Shown here piece by piece: positions 1 through 9,175 of a DNA stretch of 40,636 nucleotides. Positions within the stretch are counted from its first letter, which is position 1. The number at the start of each line of letters is the position of its first letter. The translations under genes and the position numbers were made by a program. The notes under the pieces are model-generated. The model was not told the origin of the DNA. It made no database searches and worked only from the letters and a program-made list of their open reading frames with translations. Origin of the DNA: Scatosoma sp045656625 (GTDB lineage: Bacteria > Bacillota > Clostridia > Christensenellales > Borkfalkiaceae); assembly GCA_045656625.1 (NCBI GenBank), contig JAZORL010000176.1, positions 1 through 40,636 on the forward strand, read 5' to 3'.

Positions 1-948
1 GCAAAACGCGCCTTGGAAGTGGCGGTGTCCGGCGGGCATAACGTATTATTCGTCGGCCCCCCGGGTAGCGGTAAAACGATGCTCGCAAGATCGATTCCGT
101 CCGTACTGCCCGATATGTCTTTTGACGAGGCGCTGGAAATCACCAAGATACATTCGGTCGCAGGTACGCTCGGTCAAGAGGGGATTGTGACGGAACGTCC
201 GTTTAGAAGTCCCCACCACACGGCGACGACCGTGTCCCTTTGCGGCGGCGGCAATAAGAGCGTACACCCTGGGGAAATTAGCTTGGCGCACGGCGGCGTA
301 CTCTTTTTAGACGAACTGCCCGAATATAAGCGTTCGGCGCTTGAAGCGCTCCGTCAACCGTTAGAGGACGGGGTAATCACCATTTCCCGTTCGGGGGGTA
401 CGGTCACCTATCCTGCGTCCTTTATGCTTTGCGCGAGTATGAATCCTTGTCCTTGCGGAAATTACGGGAGCAGAAAACGCCGTTGTACGTGTACTCCCAA
501 CGATATTCGCCGTTATAAAGCGCGCGTATCGGGGCCGCTACTCGATAGAATTGATATTCAGGTGGAAGTAGACGGCGTGGAATACGACGATTTGGTTTCC
601 CAAGAAAAATCGGAAACGAGCGAGAGTGTGAAGGCTCGTGCCGACCGTGCAAGAATGATCCAAAGAGAGCGTTTTGCGGGGAGTGCAGTCAATACGAATG
701 CGGAAATGGGCGAGAAAGAAACTCGTGCCTACTGTCAATTAAGTGAAGAATGTGAAAGGGTACTTCGAGAAGCGTTTGAGCGGTTGCATTTGTCTGCGCG
801 CGCAAGATCGCGTATTTTGAAGGTCGCGCGTACGATTGCCGATTTGGAGCTTTCGGAAGACATTCAGCCCGAGCATTTATACGAAGCGATTTCCTACCGT
901 ACCTACGGTGCGGAAGACGAGGAAATCCGTCCTCTTAACAAAGTCTAA
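1..948 (+). CDS. comM: YifB/ComM family Mg-chelatase-like AAA+ ATPase, 5' end outside window
   Basis: The first base is already inside the gene: frame 1 reads AKRALEVAVSGGHN, which is internal ComM sequence, so the TTG at 13 is not a start. About 315 residues are visible of roughly 500 usual for the family; the N-terminal Lon-protease-like domain is missing. Visible in order are Walker A GPPGSGKT, the Walker B-like VLFLDELPEY, a cysteine cluster CPCGNYGSRKRRCTC, the arginine-containing GPLLDRIDIQVEV segment, and the C-terminal Mg-chelatase domain ending near DEEIRPLNKV. Family knowledge: ComM is a hexameric helicase that promotes branch migration when single-stranded DNA integrates during transformation. 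dprA follows after 31 nt, so two recombination-linked genes sit together. Identification is firm; a role in competence in this organism is inferred. Confidence 0.95.
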   Translation, partial: AKRALEVAVSGGHNVLFVGPPGSGKTMLARSIPSVLPDMSFDEALEITKIHSVAGTLGQEGIVTERPFRSPHHTATTVSLCGGGNKSVHPGEISLAHGGVLFLDELPEYKRSALEALRQPLEDGVITISRSGGTVTYPASFMLCASMNPCPCGNYGSRKRRCTCTPNDIRRYKARVSGPLLDRIDIQVEVDGVEYDDLVSQEKSETSESVKARADRARMIQRERFAGSAVNTNAEMGEKETRAYCQLSEECERVLREAFERLHLSARARSRILKVARTIADLELSEDIQPEHLYEAISYRTYGAEDEEIRPLNKV

Positions 949-979
949 CGTACGAAAATTCGGTTAAAAGGAGCGGTTT

Positions 980-1852
980 GTGTCCATACTCGAAGGGAAA
1001 GAAAACTTAAAAGCAAGCGTGGTGGAAATTTCTCCTTGTTCCCCCGTGTATCCAAGCGAGTGGAAGGGGCTGAATTCGCCCCCGAAAAAGGTGTACGCCT
1101 TGGGGGATTTGAGCCTTTTGGGTATGCGAAAGCTGACGGTGGTCGGTTCTCGTAGGACTCCCGTTGCCGCCTTAAAGCTTGGCGCGGAAATCGTGAAGGA
1201 GCTCACCTCGTCGCTTGCCATCGTTACGGGTGCGGCGGACGGCGGCGATACCGCCGCCATCGAGGGCGCTTTGGAAAAAGGTCGGGTTATTTGCGTTTTG
1301 GCAGGCGGTTTTTCCGCATTGCCGCAAGGAAACTTACCCTTGCTGGAAAGGGTGGCAAAACGGGGCTTGATTTTGTCGGAATGTGCGTTTGACGAGCCTA
1401 TTAGAGTGTATTCCTACGAGCGAAGAAACGAGCTTTTGGCGGCGCTTGGCGAAGGGACTTTCGTGCTTGGCGCAGGCGAGAAGAGCGGCGCGCTGATTAC
1501 TGCGAAATATGCGCAAAAATCGGGAAAACCGATTTTTGCCCTGCCGTATGCGCCCAATTCGTCGGTTGGCGTTGGCTGTAATCGATTGATTAAAGAGGGT
1601 GGCAAGCTTGTGGAAAATGCACAGGATCTTGCGTTGGGCTTGGACATAACGCTTGGAAAAAGAGAGAAAAAAGCGGAGTTATCCGCAGAGGAAGAAAGGT
1701 TATACGAAATTTTAAGAGAGGGGGAAGCGCACGCGACGGAGCTTTCGCAAAAGTCGGGGATACCCATATTCAAGCTGCGCTCGATTGTGTCCTCTTTGGA
1801 AATGAAGGGACTTGCCGTGTCCCTTGGTGGAAACCGCTATACGGCAATTTAA
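980..1852 (+). CDS. dprA: DNA-processing protein DprA (Smf)
   Basis: 290 residues, close to the length of Bacillus DprA. The start is GTG 980, preceded by AAAAGGAG (966-973) at a six-base spacing. The Rossmann-like core is visible from VVGSRRTP (about 54-61) through VTGAADGGDTAAIEGAL (82-98), the ERRNEL element (147-152) and SGALITAKYA (169-178). The last 55 residues form a winged-helix-like domain (LYEILREGEAHATELSQKSG). Family knowledge: DprA binds incoming single-stranded DNA in the cytoplasm and loads RecA. The core is somewhat divergent, with GAADGGD where GxAxGID is usual. It sits between comM and topA, as smf precedes topA in Bacillus. Confidence 0.93.
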   Translation: MSILEGKENLKASVVEISPCSPVYPSEWKGLNSPPKKVYALGDLSLLGMRKLTVVGSRRTPVAALKLGAEIVKELTSSLAIVTGAADGGDTAAIEGALEKGRVICVLAGGFSALPQGNLPLLERVAKRGLILSECAFDEPIRVYSYERRNELLAALGEGTFVLGAGEKSGALITAKYAQKSGKPIFALPYAPNSSVGVGCNRLIKEGGKLVENAQDLALGLDITLGKREKKAELSAEEERLYEILREGEAHATELSQKSGIPIFKLRSIVSSLEMKGLAVSLGGNRYTAI

Positions 1853-1885
1853 GGTGTCAAAAAATATTACGTGAAGGAATATAGA

Positions 1886-4222
1886 ATGGATTTAATTATT
1901 GTAGAGTCGCCTTCCAAGGCGAAAACCATCAACAAGTATCTCAAAGGCAAGTATAAGGTGGATGCGTCCGCTGGGCATATCCGTGATTTGCCCGTACACA
2001 CGCTCGGCGTTGACATTAAGAACAATTTCGAGCCGAAGTACGTTGATTCCGAAGGGAAGGAAGACGTTATTCGTCGTTTGAGAGAAGCAACAAAGCGCGC
2101 AGACCGCGTCTATCTCGCAACCGACCCTGATAGAGAAGGGGAAGCGATTGCGTGGCATTTGCAAACGGTGCTGGGCTTGGACGAACAGGGGTTAAATCGT
2201 ATTGAATTTAACGAAGTATCGCAAACGGCAATTGAAAAAGCGTTGACGATGCCCCGTCAAATCAATTATAGCTTGGTGGATGCTCAGCAAGCGCGCCGTG
2301 TGTTGGATAGATTGGTGGGGTATAAGCTTTCCACTCTTTTGAACCACAAAATCGAGGATAAGAAGGGGAATGGCAAACGTACCCTTTCGGGCGGCCGTGT
2401 ACAATCGGTTGCTTTGCGCTTGATTGTGGAAAGAGAACGTGAAATTCAAGCGTTTATCCCCGAAGAATATTGGAATTTAACGGCGGAGCTTCAAGATAAA
2501 CCCAAGGCGCAAGCGGCGTTTAAGGCAATGCTGGAAAAGAAGGGTACGAAAGCGTATAAGCCTTCTTCCAAGGAAGAAACGGATAAGGTACTTGCGGCAA
2601 TTTCGCAAGGGAAATTTATCGTTTCCAAGACCAAGAAAAACATTGTCAAATCGCACGCGCCCGCACCCTTTACGACGAGTTCGTTGCAACAAGACGCAGC
2701 AACAAAGCTTGGTTTCAGTGCGCCTGAAACGATGAATCTTGCGCAACACCTGTATGAAGGTATTGCGACGGAAAACGGGGACCATATCGCATTCATCACG
2801 TATATGCGTACCGACTCCGTCCGTGTATCCGCCGATGCACAAGCGAAAGCACTTGCGCAAATCCGTGAGGTGTACGGCGACGACTACGTGCCTGCAAAGC
2901 CGAATTTCTATCAAACAAAAAAGGGCGCGCAGGACGCGCACGAAGCGATTCGTCCCAACGATATTTCCATGACGCCGCAAAAGGCACAGGCACTTTTGGA
3001 TAAAAAACACTACGCACTTTATAAGCTCGTTTACGAGCGTTTCCTTGCATCGCAAATGTCGGAAGCAACCTATAATAGCATGCAAATGGAAATCGACAAT
3101 AGCGGCTACATTTTCAAGGCAAGCGGCAGAGTACTCCTTTTCCCTGGCTTTACGGCGGTATATCAAGACGTAAGTGCAAAGAAGGATGAGGACGACGAAG
3201 CATCGAGCGCAAAGCTTCTTCCCAACCTTTCCGAAGGGGATGAGCTTGACCTTGTGAATATGAAGCAAGCACAAAAATTTACCAAGCCCCCGCAACGCTA
3301 CACGGACGCAAGCATCGTTAAAGCGATGGAAGAAAAGGGGATTGGCAGACCGTCCACGTATGCAACGATTATCTCGAAGCTTATGCAAAGATACGTGAAA
3401 AAGGACGGAAAATATATGGTCCCTGCGACCATTTCCTACGACGTGGTAGATATGCTCGTGAGCTGCTTTACAAAGGTTATCGACGTCGGCTTTACGGCGG
3501 ATATGGAAACCAAGCTCGACGATATCGAAGAGGGCGGCGTAAATTGGCGCACGGTTATCGGTGATTTCTACCCTGGTTTTGAGAAGAACCTTCTCAAAGC
3601 ATCCACCTACGGCGATCAGCTCACCCAAGAGGTCTGTGGTAAGTGCGGACATTTCATGATTAGAAGAACGGGCAAATTCGGTAAGTATTTGGCATGCTCG
3701 AATTATCCTGAATGTCAAAATATCATCAGCGAAAGCGAAGAAGAAGTGTCGTCGGTGCGTTGCCCGAAATGCGGCTTGAACATGGTGGCAAAGAGCGGTA
3801 AATTCGGTAAATTCTTGGCTTGCCCGAGCTATCCAAACTGCAAATCCACGATGTCTATGCCCACCGATGAAGAACCCAAGCTGAAAGGGATTTGTCCCGA
3901 TTGCGGTAGCCCCACGTCGGTGAGAAAATCGAAAAAAGGCAAGGTATATTATAGCTGTTTGAGCTATCCCGAATGTAAATTTATGAGCTGGGATCAGCCG
4001 ACGGGCGAAAAGTGCGCGGATTGCGGTCAACCGATGGTGAAGGTGTTGCACGGAGAAATCAAGTGTAGCAACAAAGACTGCGTTGCCAACGTCAAAGCGG
4101 AAAAAGCGAAAAAGAAAAACGTGGTGGTGATGGAGGACGATTTCCTTCCCCCGCCCTTGGAAGAAGAACCCAACTTTGTGCAGGGATATTTCTCATCGGA
4201 GTTCATTGATGATAACGAATAA
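1886..4222 (+). CDS. topA: DNA topoisomerase I (type IA)
   Basis: Start placed at ATG 1886 (MDLIIVESPSKAKTINKYL), with GAAGGA (1873-1878) seven bases upstream; an in-frame GTG at 1871 lies in that ribosome binding site and is less likely. The product has 778 residues. The Toprim domain opens the protein (VESPSKAKTI; later ATDPDREGEAIAWHL with the acidic DxD region). The active-site tyrosine lies in FITYMRTDS. The C-terminus carries four CxxC zinc-ribbon units, beginning at CGKCGHF, CPKCGLN, CPDCGSP and CADCGQP. It relaxes negative supercoils by single-strand passage. The stop overlaps the trmFO start by 14 nt, so the two are translationally linked. Confidence 0.97.
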   Translation: MDLIIVESPSKAKTINKYLKGKYKVDASAGHIRDLPVHTLGVDIKNNFEPKYVDSEGKEDVIRRLREATKRADRVYLATDPDREGEAIAWHLQTVLGLDEQGLNRIEFNEVSQTAIEKALTMPRQINYSLVDAQQARRVLDRLVGYKLSTLLNHKIEDKKGNGKRTLSGGRVQSVALRLIVEREREIQAFIPEEYWNLTAELQDKPKAQAAFKAMLEKKGTKAYKPSSKEETDKVLAAISQGKFIVSKTKKNIVKSHAPAPFTTSSLQQDAATKLGFSAPETMNLAQHLYEGIATENGDHIAFITYMRTDSVRVSADAQAKALAQIREVYGDDYVPAKPNFYQTKKGAQDAHEAIRPNDISMTPQKAQALLDKKHYALYKLVYERFLASQMSEATYNSMQMEIDNSGYIFKASGRVLLFPGFTAVYQDVSAKKDEDDEASSAKLLPNLSEGDELDLVNMKQAQKFTKPPQRYTDASIVKAMEEKGIGRPSTYATIISKLMQRYVKKDGKYMVPATISYDVVDMLVSCFTKVIDVGFTADMETKLDDIEEGGVNWRTVIGDFYPGFEKNLLKASTYGDQLTQEVCGKCGHFMIRRTGKFGKYLACSNYPECQNIISESEEEVSSVRCPKCGLNMVAKSGKFGKFLACPSYPNCKSTMSMPTDEEPKLKGICPDCGSPTSVRKSKKGKVYYSCLSYPECKFMSWDQPTGEKCADCGQPMVKVLHGEIKCSNKDCVANVKAEKAKKKNVVVMEDDFLPPPLEEEPNFVQGYFSSEFIDDNE

Positions 4223-5531
4223 AGAAGTGCTTGTAATCGGCGGCGGATTGGCAGGGAGCGAGGCGGCGTATTATTTAGCCTCGCACGGCATTAAGACGAC
4301 CCTGATTGAAATGAAGCCGAAGAAGTTCACGCCTGCGCACGAGAGTGAAAATTATGGGGAGTTGGTCTGCTCAAACTCCCTGAAAAGCAACGATTTTTAT
4401 GCCAATGCCTGCGGACTTTTGAAGGAAGAAATGCGGATTCTCGGCTCGATGATTATCGAGGCGGCGGATGCGACGAAAGTGCCTGCAGGTGCGGCTTTGG
4501 CGGTGGATAGAGAGAAATTCTCGGCGTATATTACCGAAAAATTACGTGCTTGTCCCAATTTAACGCTGATTAGCGAAGAAGTAGAAAAGCTCCCTGAATT
4601 ACAAAAGGATGGGGACAGGTACGCGATCATTGCGACAGGACCGCTCACTTCCGATTGTTTAAGTGCGGATATTTTGGAAAAGACGGGCGGCGGCTTACAT
4701 TTTTATGATGCGTCTGCGCCGATCGTTTCGGCGGAGAGCGTGGATATGCGCTTTGCGTTCACGGGGGATCGCTACGGCAAGGGTACCGGCGATTATATCA
4801 ACTGTCCGATGAACAAGGAAGAATATTATTCGTTCGTGGACGAGCTTTTGAAAGCGGAAAAGGCGGAGCTGCACGAATTTGAAAAGCGGGAGATTTTCGA
4901 AGGCTGTATGCCCTTGGAAGTGATGGCTTCGCGCGGTGTGGATACTCTTCGCTACGGCACACTTAAACCCGTAGGGCTTTTTGACGAGGACGGAAAACGT
5001 CCGTACGCCGTTTTGCAGCTTCGTAAGGAAAATGCGGAAGGGACTTGCTACAATCTCGTCGGTTTTCAAACGAATTTGAAATTCCCCGAGCAGAAACGAG
5101 TATTTTCTATGATTCCTGCTTTGAAGAATGCAGAGTTTTTGCGCTACGGGGTTATGCATAGAAATACGTATATTCAATCCCCTGATGTTTTGAATCGTGA
5201 TTTTTCGGTTAAAAATAATCGAAGGCTGTTTTTTGCAGGGCAAATTACGGGCGTTGAGGGGTACGTGGAAAGTGCGGCAAGCGGACTTTTGGCGGCGATC
5301 CATATCGCGGACGAAATTTTGGGAAGACCCGCCCACGTCTTTGACGAAGAAACGGTATGCGGCGCATTAGAAACGCACGTTTCCACGTCGGTGAAGGATT
5401 TTCAACCGATGAATGCGAATTTCGGGATTCTTGCGCCGATGCCTATGCGTATCCGTGATAAAAAGGAGCGCTACCGCGCTTTGGCGGAACGCGCACTTGC
5501 AAAAATCAAAGAAACAGCTCAAACTTTATAA
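4209..5531 (+). CDS. trmFO: Methylenetetrahydrofolate-tRNA-(uracil-5-)-methyltransferase TrmFO
   Basis: Start taken as ATG 4209 (MITNKEVLVIGGG), inside the last codons of topA, with CGGAG (4197-4201) seven bases upstream. That gives 440 residues, the normal TrmFO length. The N-terminal FAD-binding motif is VLVIGGGLAGSEAAYYLA. Cys54 in ELVCSNSLKSN and Cys233 in FEGCMPLEVMASRG match the two cysteines important for catalysis in the family. The C-terminal flavin-binding segment reads FFAGQITGVEGYVESAASG. The enzyme makes ribothymidine at U54 of tRNA using folate as methyl donor and FADH2. The topA-trmFO order is as in Bacillus, but the recombinase gene that usually follows (codV/xerC) is absent. 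Confidence 0.96.
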   Translation: MITNKEVLVIGGGLAGSEAAYYLASHGIKTTLIEMKPKKFTPAHESENYGELVCSNSLKSNDFYANACGLLKEEMRILGSMIIEAADATKVPAGAALAVDREKFSAYITEKLRACPNLTLISEEVEKLPELQKDGDRYAIIATGPLTSDCLSADILEKTGGGLHFYDASAPIVSAESVDMRFAFTGDRYGKGTGDYINCPMNKEEYYSFVDELLKAEKAELHEFEKREIFEGCMPLEVMASRGVDTLRYGTLKPVGLFDEDGKRPYAVLQLRKENAEGTCYNLVGFQTNLKFPEQKRVFSMIPALKNAEFLRYGVMHRNTYIQSPDVLNRDFSVKNNRRLFFAGQITGVEGYVESAASGLLAAIHIADEILGRPAHVFDEETVCGALETHVSTSVKDFQPMNANFGILAPMPMRIRDKKERYRALAERALAKIKETAQTL

Positions 5532-5549
5532 AAAAGGACGGAAATAGAA

Positions 5550-6152
5550 ATGGAATTTAGAGGAACGACGATTTGCGCAGTCAAAAAGAACGGCGTGACG
5601 GCGATTGCCGGCGACGGGCAAGTGACGATGGGTGAATCGGTTATTTTCAAAAATACCGCAGTAAAAGTGCGCCGTATTTATGGCGGCAAGGTGATTTTGG
5701 GCTTTGCCGGTTCGGTGACGGATGCGTTTGCGCTTACCGAACGTTTTGAGGGTATGCTCAATAAATTCGGCGGAAATTTGATGCGTTCGGCAGTCGAGCT
5801 TGCGGAGCTTTGGAGAAGTGATAAAGTGGGTAGAAAACTCGACGCCATGATGATTACGGCGGACGAGAACACCCTGCTTATCCTTTCGGGTACGGGCGAG
5901 GTAATCGAGCCGGACGAAGGAGTTTGTGCGATCGGTAGCGGTGGGAATTACGCCTTGGCGGCAGCGCGTGCGCTCTTCCAAGAAACCGATTACGATGCGG
6001 AAACGATTGCAAGAAAGGCGCTGAAAATCGCATCGGAAATTTGCGTATTCACCAACGATAATATCCGCTGCGAAACGGTGGGCGAAAATGCAGTCAACAC
6101 GGACACGCCCCCTGCAAAAACGAAAAAATGCGCAAAAAAGGAGGACAAATAA
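5550..6152 (+). CDS. hslV: ATP-dependent protease proteolytic subunit HslV (ClpQ)
   Basis: 200 residues. The N-terminus MEFRGTTI resembles Gram-positive HslV/ClpQ proteins, where a short propeptide precedes the catalytic threonine, here Thr6 after Gly5. Core motifs are AIAGDGQVTMG, VILGFAGSVTDAF, LAELWRSDKVGRKLDAMM and VCAIGSGGNYALAAARAL. HslV forms a double hexameric chamber that degrades proteins unfolded by HslU. The last 24 or so residues after the fold form a lysine-rich tail with PPAKTKKCAKKEDK, longer than usual. The hslU start follows the stop directly, and the hslU ribosome binding site AGGAGG lies within this tail's codons. Confidence 0.95.
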   Translation: MEFRGTTICAVKKNGVTAIAGDGQVTMGESVIFKNTAVKVRRIYGGKVILGFAGSVTDAFALTERFEGMLNKFGGNLMRSAVELAELWRSDKVGRKLDAMMITADENTLLILSGTGEVIEPDEGVCAIGSGGNYALAAARALFQETDYDAETIARKALKIASEICVFTNDNIRCETVGENAVNTDTPPAKTKKCAKKEDK

Positions 6153-7463
6153 ATGGATTTATCCCCCAAGCAAATCGTATATAGATTAGACAAATATATC
6201 ATCGGTCAAGACGAAGCGAAAAAGGCGGTGGCAATCGCCCTGCGCAACCGTTATCGCCGTGCCCAGCTCCCTGCGGAAATCCGTGAGGAAATCACCCCGA
6301 AGAATATCATTATGAAAGGACCGACGGGGGTTGGTAAAACGGAGATTGCAAGACGTCTTGCAAAGCTTGTTAAAGCGCCGTTTGTTAAGGTAGAAGCGAC
6401 GAAATATACCGAAGTAGGCTACGTAGGCAAGGACGTAGAAGGCATGATCCGTGATTTGGCGGAATGTGCGTATCGGCTTGTCAAAGCGGAAAAAGAAGAG
6501 GAAGTCAAAGCGCGTGCGACGGCGTATGCGGAAAAACGTATTCTTCGTGCGCTTGTAGAAGCGAAAAAGGACGAGAAGGGCGATACGGCAAAGGAAGTGT
6601 GGGAAGCGAACCTTTTGGAAGAATTTAGAAAGGGCTTCTACGATAATTTTACGATTGAAATGGAAGTGGTAGACGCGCCCACCCAGCCGATGGAATTGAT
6701 GCCTGGCGGCGCGGCAATTTCCCTTGGCAGTATCTTTGGGGATATGTTCCCTCAAAAGAAGAAAAAACGCCGTTTGACGGTGCGTGAGGCCTTCCAAATT
6801 GCGCTCGAAGAGGAATCTTCCAAGCTCGTGGACGAGGACGCAATTAAGTCGGAAGCGATCTACCGTGCGGAAAACGACGGTATCGTCTTTATCGATGAAA
6901 TCGATAAGATTGCAGGCAAGGGCAACCGCAACGGCGCGGACGTTTCCCGTGAAGGGGTACAGCGCGACATTCTTCCCATCGTGGAAGGCTCGACGGTTGT
7001 GACAAAATACGGTCCGATTAAGACGGATTTCATTCTCTTTATTGCGGCAGGTGCGTTCCACGTAGCGGCAATTGAAGATTTGATTCCCGAGTTGCAAGGC
7101 CGTTTCCCTGTGTCGGTGGAATTGCAGTCGCTCACCAAAGAAGATTTTGTGAAGATTTTGACGGAAACGGAAAATTCGCTCACCTTCCAATACGGAAAGT
7201 TACTTGAAGTGGACAACATTCGCTTGGTATTCGACCAAGGCGCAATCGAGCGTATTGCGGAAGTGGCGGTGGAATTGAATTTGACGAGCGAGGATATCGG
7301 CGCAAGACGTTTGCATACCGTTATGGAATACCTGCTCGAAGATATTTCCTTCAACGCAGGCGGCGACTATCCCACCTTTACCCTTGAAATCGACAAGAAG
7401 TACGTCGACGAGCATTTGAAAAAGCTCACGGGCGATAGAAACCTGAAAAAATACGTTTTATAA
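6153..7463 (+). CDS. hslU: ATP-dependent protease ATPase subunit HslU (ClpY)
   Basis: 436 residues, starting immediately after the hslV stop with AGGAGG in front. The N-terminus carries LSPKQIVYRLDKYIIGQD, then Walker A GPTGVGKT (56-63), the pore-loop region TEVGYVGKDVEGMIRDL, a charged intermediate domain (about 110-230), Walker B IVFIDEIDKIAG, and the sensor region SEDIGARRLHTVME. The final residues NLKKYVL correspond to the conserved HslU C-terminal tail that inserts between HslV subunits and activates them, so the HslUV complex should be functional. It is the last gene of the tight block starting at comM. No codY follows, unlike in Bacillus. Confidence 0.96.
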   Translation: MDLSPKQIVYRLDKYIIGQDEAKKAVAIALRNRYRRAQLPAEIREEITPKNIIMKGPTGVGKTEIARRLAKLVKAPFVKVEATKYTEVGYVGKDVEGMIRDLAECAYRLVKAEKEEEVKARATAYAEKRILRALVEAKKDEKGDTAKEVWEANLLEEFRKGFYDNFTIEMEVVDAPTQPMELMPGGAAISLGSIFGDMFPQKKKKRRLTVREAFQIALEEESSKLVDEDAIKSEAIYRAENDGIVFIDEIDKIAGKGNRNGADVSREGVQRDILPIVEGSTVVTKYGPIKTDFILFIAAGAFHVAAIEDLIPELQGRFPVSVELQSLTKEDFVKILTETENSLTFQYGKLLEVDNIRLVFDQGAIERIAEVAVELNLTSEDIGARRLHTVMEYLLEDISFNAGGDYPTFTLEIDKKYVDEHLKKLTGDRNLKKYVL

Positions 7464-7483
7464 TTTTTAGCAAGCGTTATTTT

Positions 7484-7489
7484 TATAAT
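7484..7489 (+). promoter_or_regulatory. Possible -10 element for hisS-trxA
   Basis: A perfect TATAAT lies 35 bases before the hisS start in the 61-nt gap after hslU. No good -35 hexamer is found 16-18 bases upstream, so this is a weak call; readthrough from the upstream block is the alternative. Confidence 0.35.
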
Positions 7490-7524
7490 AGCGCATCGTT
7501 TATCACAATAAAAGGAAAAAAGAT

Positions 7525-8775
7525 ATGATTTATATTCCCAAGGGCACGAAGGACGTTTTGCCCCAAGACGCATATAAATGGCAATACGTAGAGGGTATGG
7601 CTCGTGACGTTGCCAAGCTTTTCAACTTAAAGGAAATCCGCACGCCGACCTTTGAACACACCGAGCTTTTCCAGCGTGGTGTTGGCGACACGACGGACAT
7701 TGTCACGAAAGAAATGTATACCTTCAAGGACAAGGGGGATCGTTCGATTACCCTCAAACCCGAAGGTACGGCAGGCGCGGTGCGCGCGTTCATTGAAAAT
7801 GGACTCGCAGGCGGCGTACTCCCTGCGAAAATGTACTATATCACGCCGGCATTCCGTTATGAAAGACCGCAAGCAGGCAGACTGCGCGAATTCCACCAAT
7901 TTGGCGTGGAAATTTTCGGTGCGGCAAGCGCGCAAACGGATGCGGAAGCAATTTTGATGGCGGATACCCTCTTGAAAAAGCTCGGCTTGAACGTTGCGCT
8001 CAAACTCAATTCGATTGGTTGTAAAACCTGTCGTGCGGCGTACAATAAGGCGTTGAAGGAGTTTTTTGCGCCGCATTTGGACGGGCTTTGTCACGATTGC
8101 AAAACTCGTTATGAAAAGAACCCCCTTCGACTTCTTGATTGCAAGGAAGAGGGCTGTAAAAAGATTAACGCAGCAGCACCTACGATTTTAGAGTACCTTT
8201 GCGACGATTGCGCGGCGCACTTCGAGGAAGTGAAAACGTGCTTGGATTTGTCGGGGATTGCGTATGAAATCGATTCTCGCATCGTGCGTGGTTTGGATTA
8301 TTATACCCGTACCGTGTTCGAGTTTGTTTCCACGTCTATCGGTGCGCAGGGTACTGTGTGTGCCGGCGGTAGATACGACGGACTCATTGAAGAGCTCGGC
8401 GGTAAGGCGATGCCTGCGGTCGGGTTTGCGGCAGGGATTGAACGTCTGTTGATCGTGATGGAGCAAACGGGCGTAGAAATTCCCGAGGAAGCGAAACCTG
8501 TCGTATATTTAGCCGGTATGGACAAGGACTGCCGTCAAAAGGCGTTCGAAATTGCAACGGCTTTGAGAAAAGCAGGAATTTTTGCGGAAATCGACCACAT
8601 GGAGCGTTCGATTAAAGCGCAGTTTAAGTACGCAGACAAGATCGGCGCGCAATACGTAGCGGTCATCGGCGGTAACGAGCTTGCGGAAGGGAAAGCGAAC
8701 GTGAAATGCATGGCGACGGGGGAAAGCGAGAGTGTAGCTTTTGCCGATATGCTCGCATATTTTCAAAGCAAATAA
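7525..8775 (+). CDS. hisS: Histidine-tRNA ligase
   Basis: 416 residues, with AAAAGGAAAA just ahead of ATG 7525. The class II aminoacyl-tRNA synthetase motifs are visible: motif 2 around LKPEGTAGAVRAF and the arginine-rich FRYERPQAGRLREFHQFGVE, the HisRS-specific IVRGLDYYTRTVFEF, and motif 3 region GGRYDGLIEELGG followed by GFAAGIERL. The C-terminal anticodon-binding domain (about 330-416) contains KAQFKYADKIGAQYVAVIGG. A cysteine-rich insertion (CKTCRAAY, CHDC, CKEEGC, CDDC) between motifs 2 and 3 is seen in many Gram-positive HisRS. It charges tRNA-His in the cytoplasm. trxA follows after 24 nt and is probably co-transcribed. Confidence 0.97.
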   Translation: MIYIPKGTKDVLPQDAYKWQYVEGMARDVAKLFNLKEIRTPTFEHTELFQRGVGDTTDIVTKEMYTFKDKGDRSITLKPEGTAGAVRAFIENGLAGGVLPAKMYYITPAFRYERPQAGRLREFHQFGVEIFGAASAQTDAEAILMADTLLKKLGLNVALKLNSIGCKTCRAAYNKALKEFFAPHLDGLCHDCKTRYEKNPLRLLDCKEEGCKKINAAAPTILEYLCDDCAAHFEEVKTCLDLSGIAYEIDSRIVRGLDYYTRTVFEFVSTSIGAQGTVCAGGRYDGLIEELGGKAMPAVGFAAGIERLLIVMEQTGVEIPEEAKPVVYLAGMDKDCRQKAFEIATALRKAGIFAEIDHMERSIKAQFKYADKIGAQYVAVIGGNELAEGKANVKCMATGESESVAFADMLAYFQSK

Positions 8776-8799
8776 ACATACTAACAAAGGGGAAAGATT

Positions 8800-9123
8800 A
8801 TGGTAAAATACATTACGGCGAAGGAATTAGACGAACTCCTGCAAAATACGGACAAGACGGTGTTTTGTGATTTTTGGGCGAGCTGGTGCGGACCTTGCAG
8901 AATGCTTGCGCCCGTATTTGAAGACCTTTCGGATCAATACGATAATCAAGCGGTGTTTGTAAAAATGGATATCGACGAGGAAGAAAACGAACCTGCCGCT
9001 ATCCGATATGGGATTACGAGCATTCCGAATATTATTGCGTTTAAGGACGGAAAACCTGTGGCAAACAGCTTAGGCTTTAAGCCTGCAGCGATGCTTGAAG
9101 GGTTTATTCAGGAAAATCTTTAA
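8800..9123 (+). CDS. trxA: Thioredoxin
   Basis: 107 residues, the usual thioredoxin length. The active site WCGPC (Cys30, Cys33) sits in FWASWCGPCRMLAPVF, and the cis-proline region is ITSIPNIIAFKDG. It is a cytoplasmic dithiol reductant. The ribosome binding site AAAGGGGAAA precedes ATG 8800. It is probably expressed with hisS, 24 nt upstream. No clear intrinsic terminator with a T-run on the plus strand follows; the hairpin at 9181-9211 is oriented for the opposing gene. Confidence 0.95.
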   Translation: MVKYITAKELDELLQNTDKTVFCDFWASWCGPCRMLAPVFEDLSDQYDNQAVFVKMDIDEEENEPAAIRYGITSIPNIIAFKDGKPVANSLGFKPAAMLEGFIQENL

Positions 9124-9175
9124 TTCTTTCATGAGAAACAAACCGCCGCGAGCAAATGCGGAGACCGAATAATGG

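Noticed and set aside
2477..4051. Open frame of 524 codons on the minus strand, antisense to topA
   Set aside because: topA is unambiguous in this interval; the antisense frame is a by-product of its base composition.
5532..5549. A hidden xerC/codV remnant between trmFO and hslV
   Set aside because: The gap is only 18 nt and consists of the hslV ribosome binding site region.
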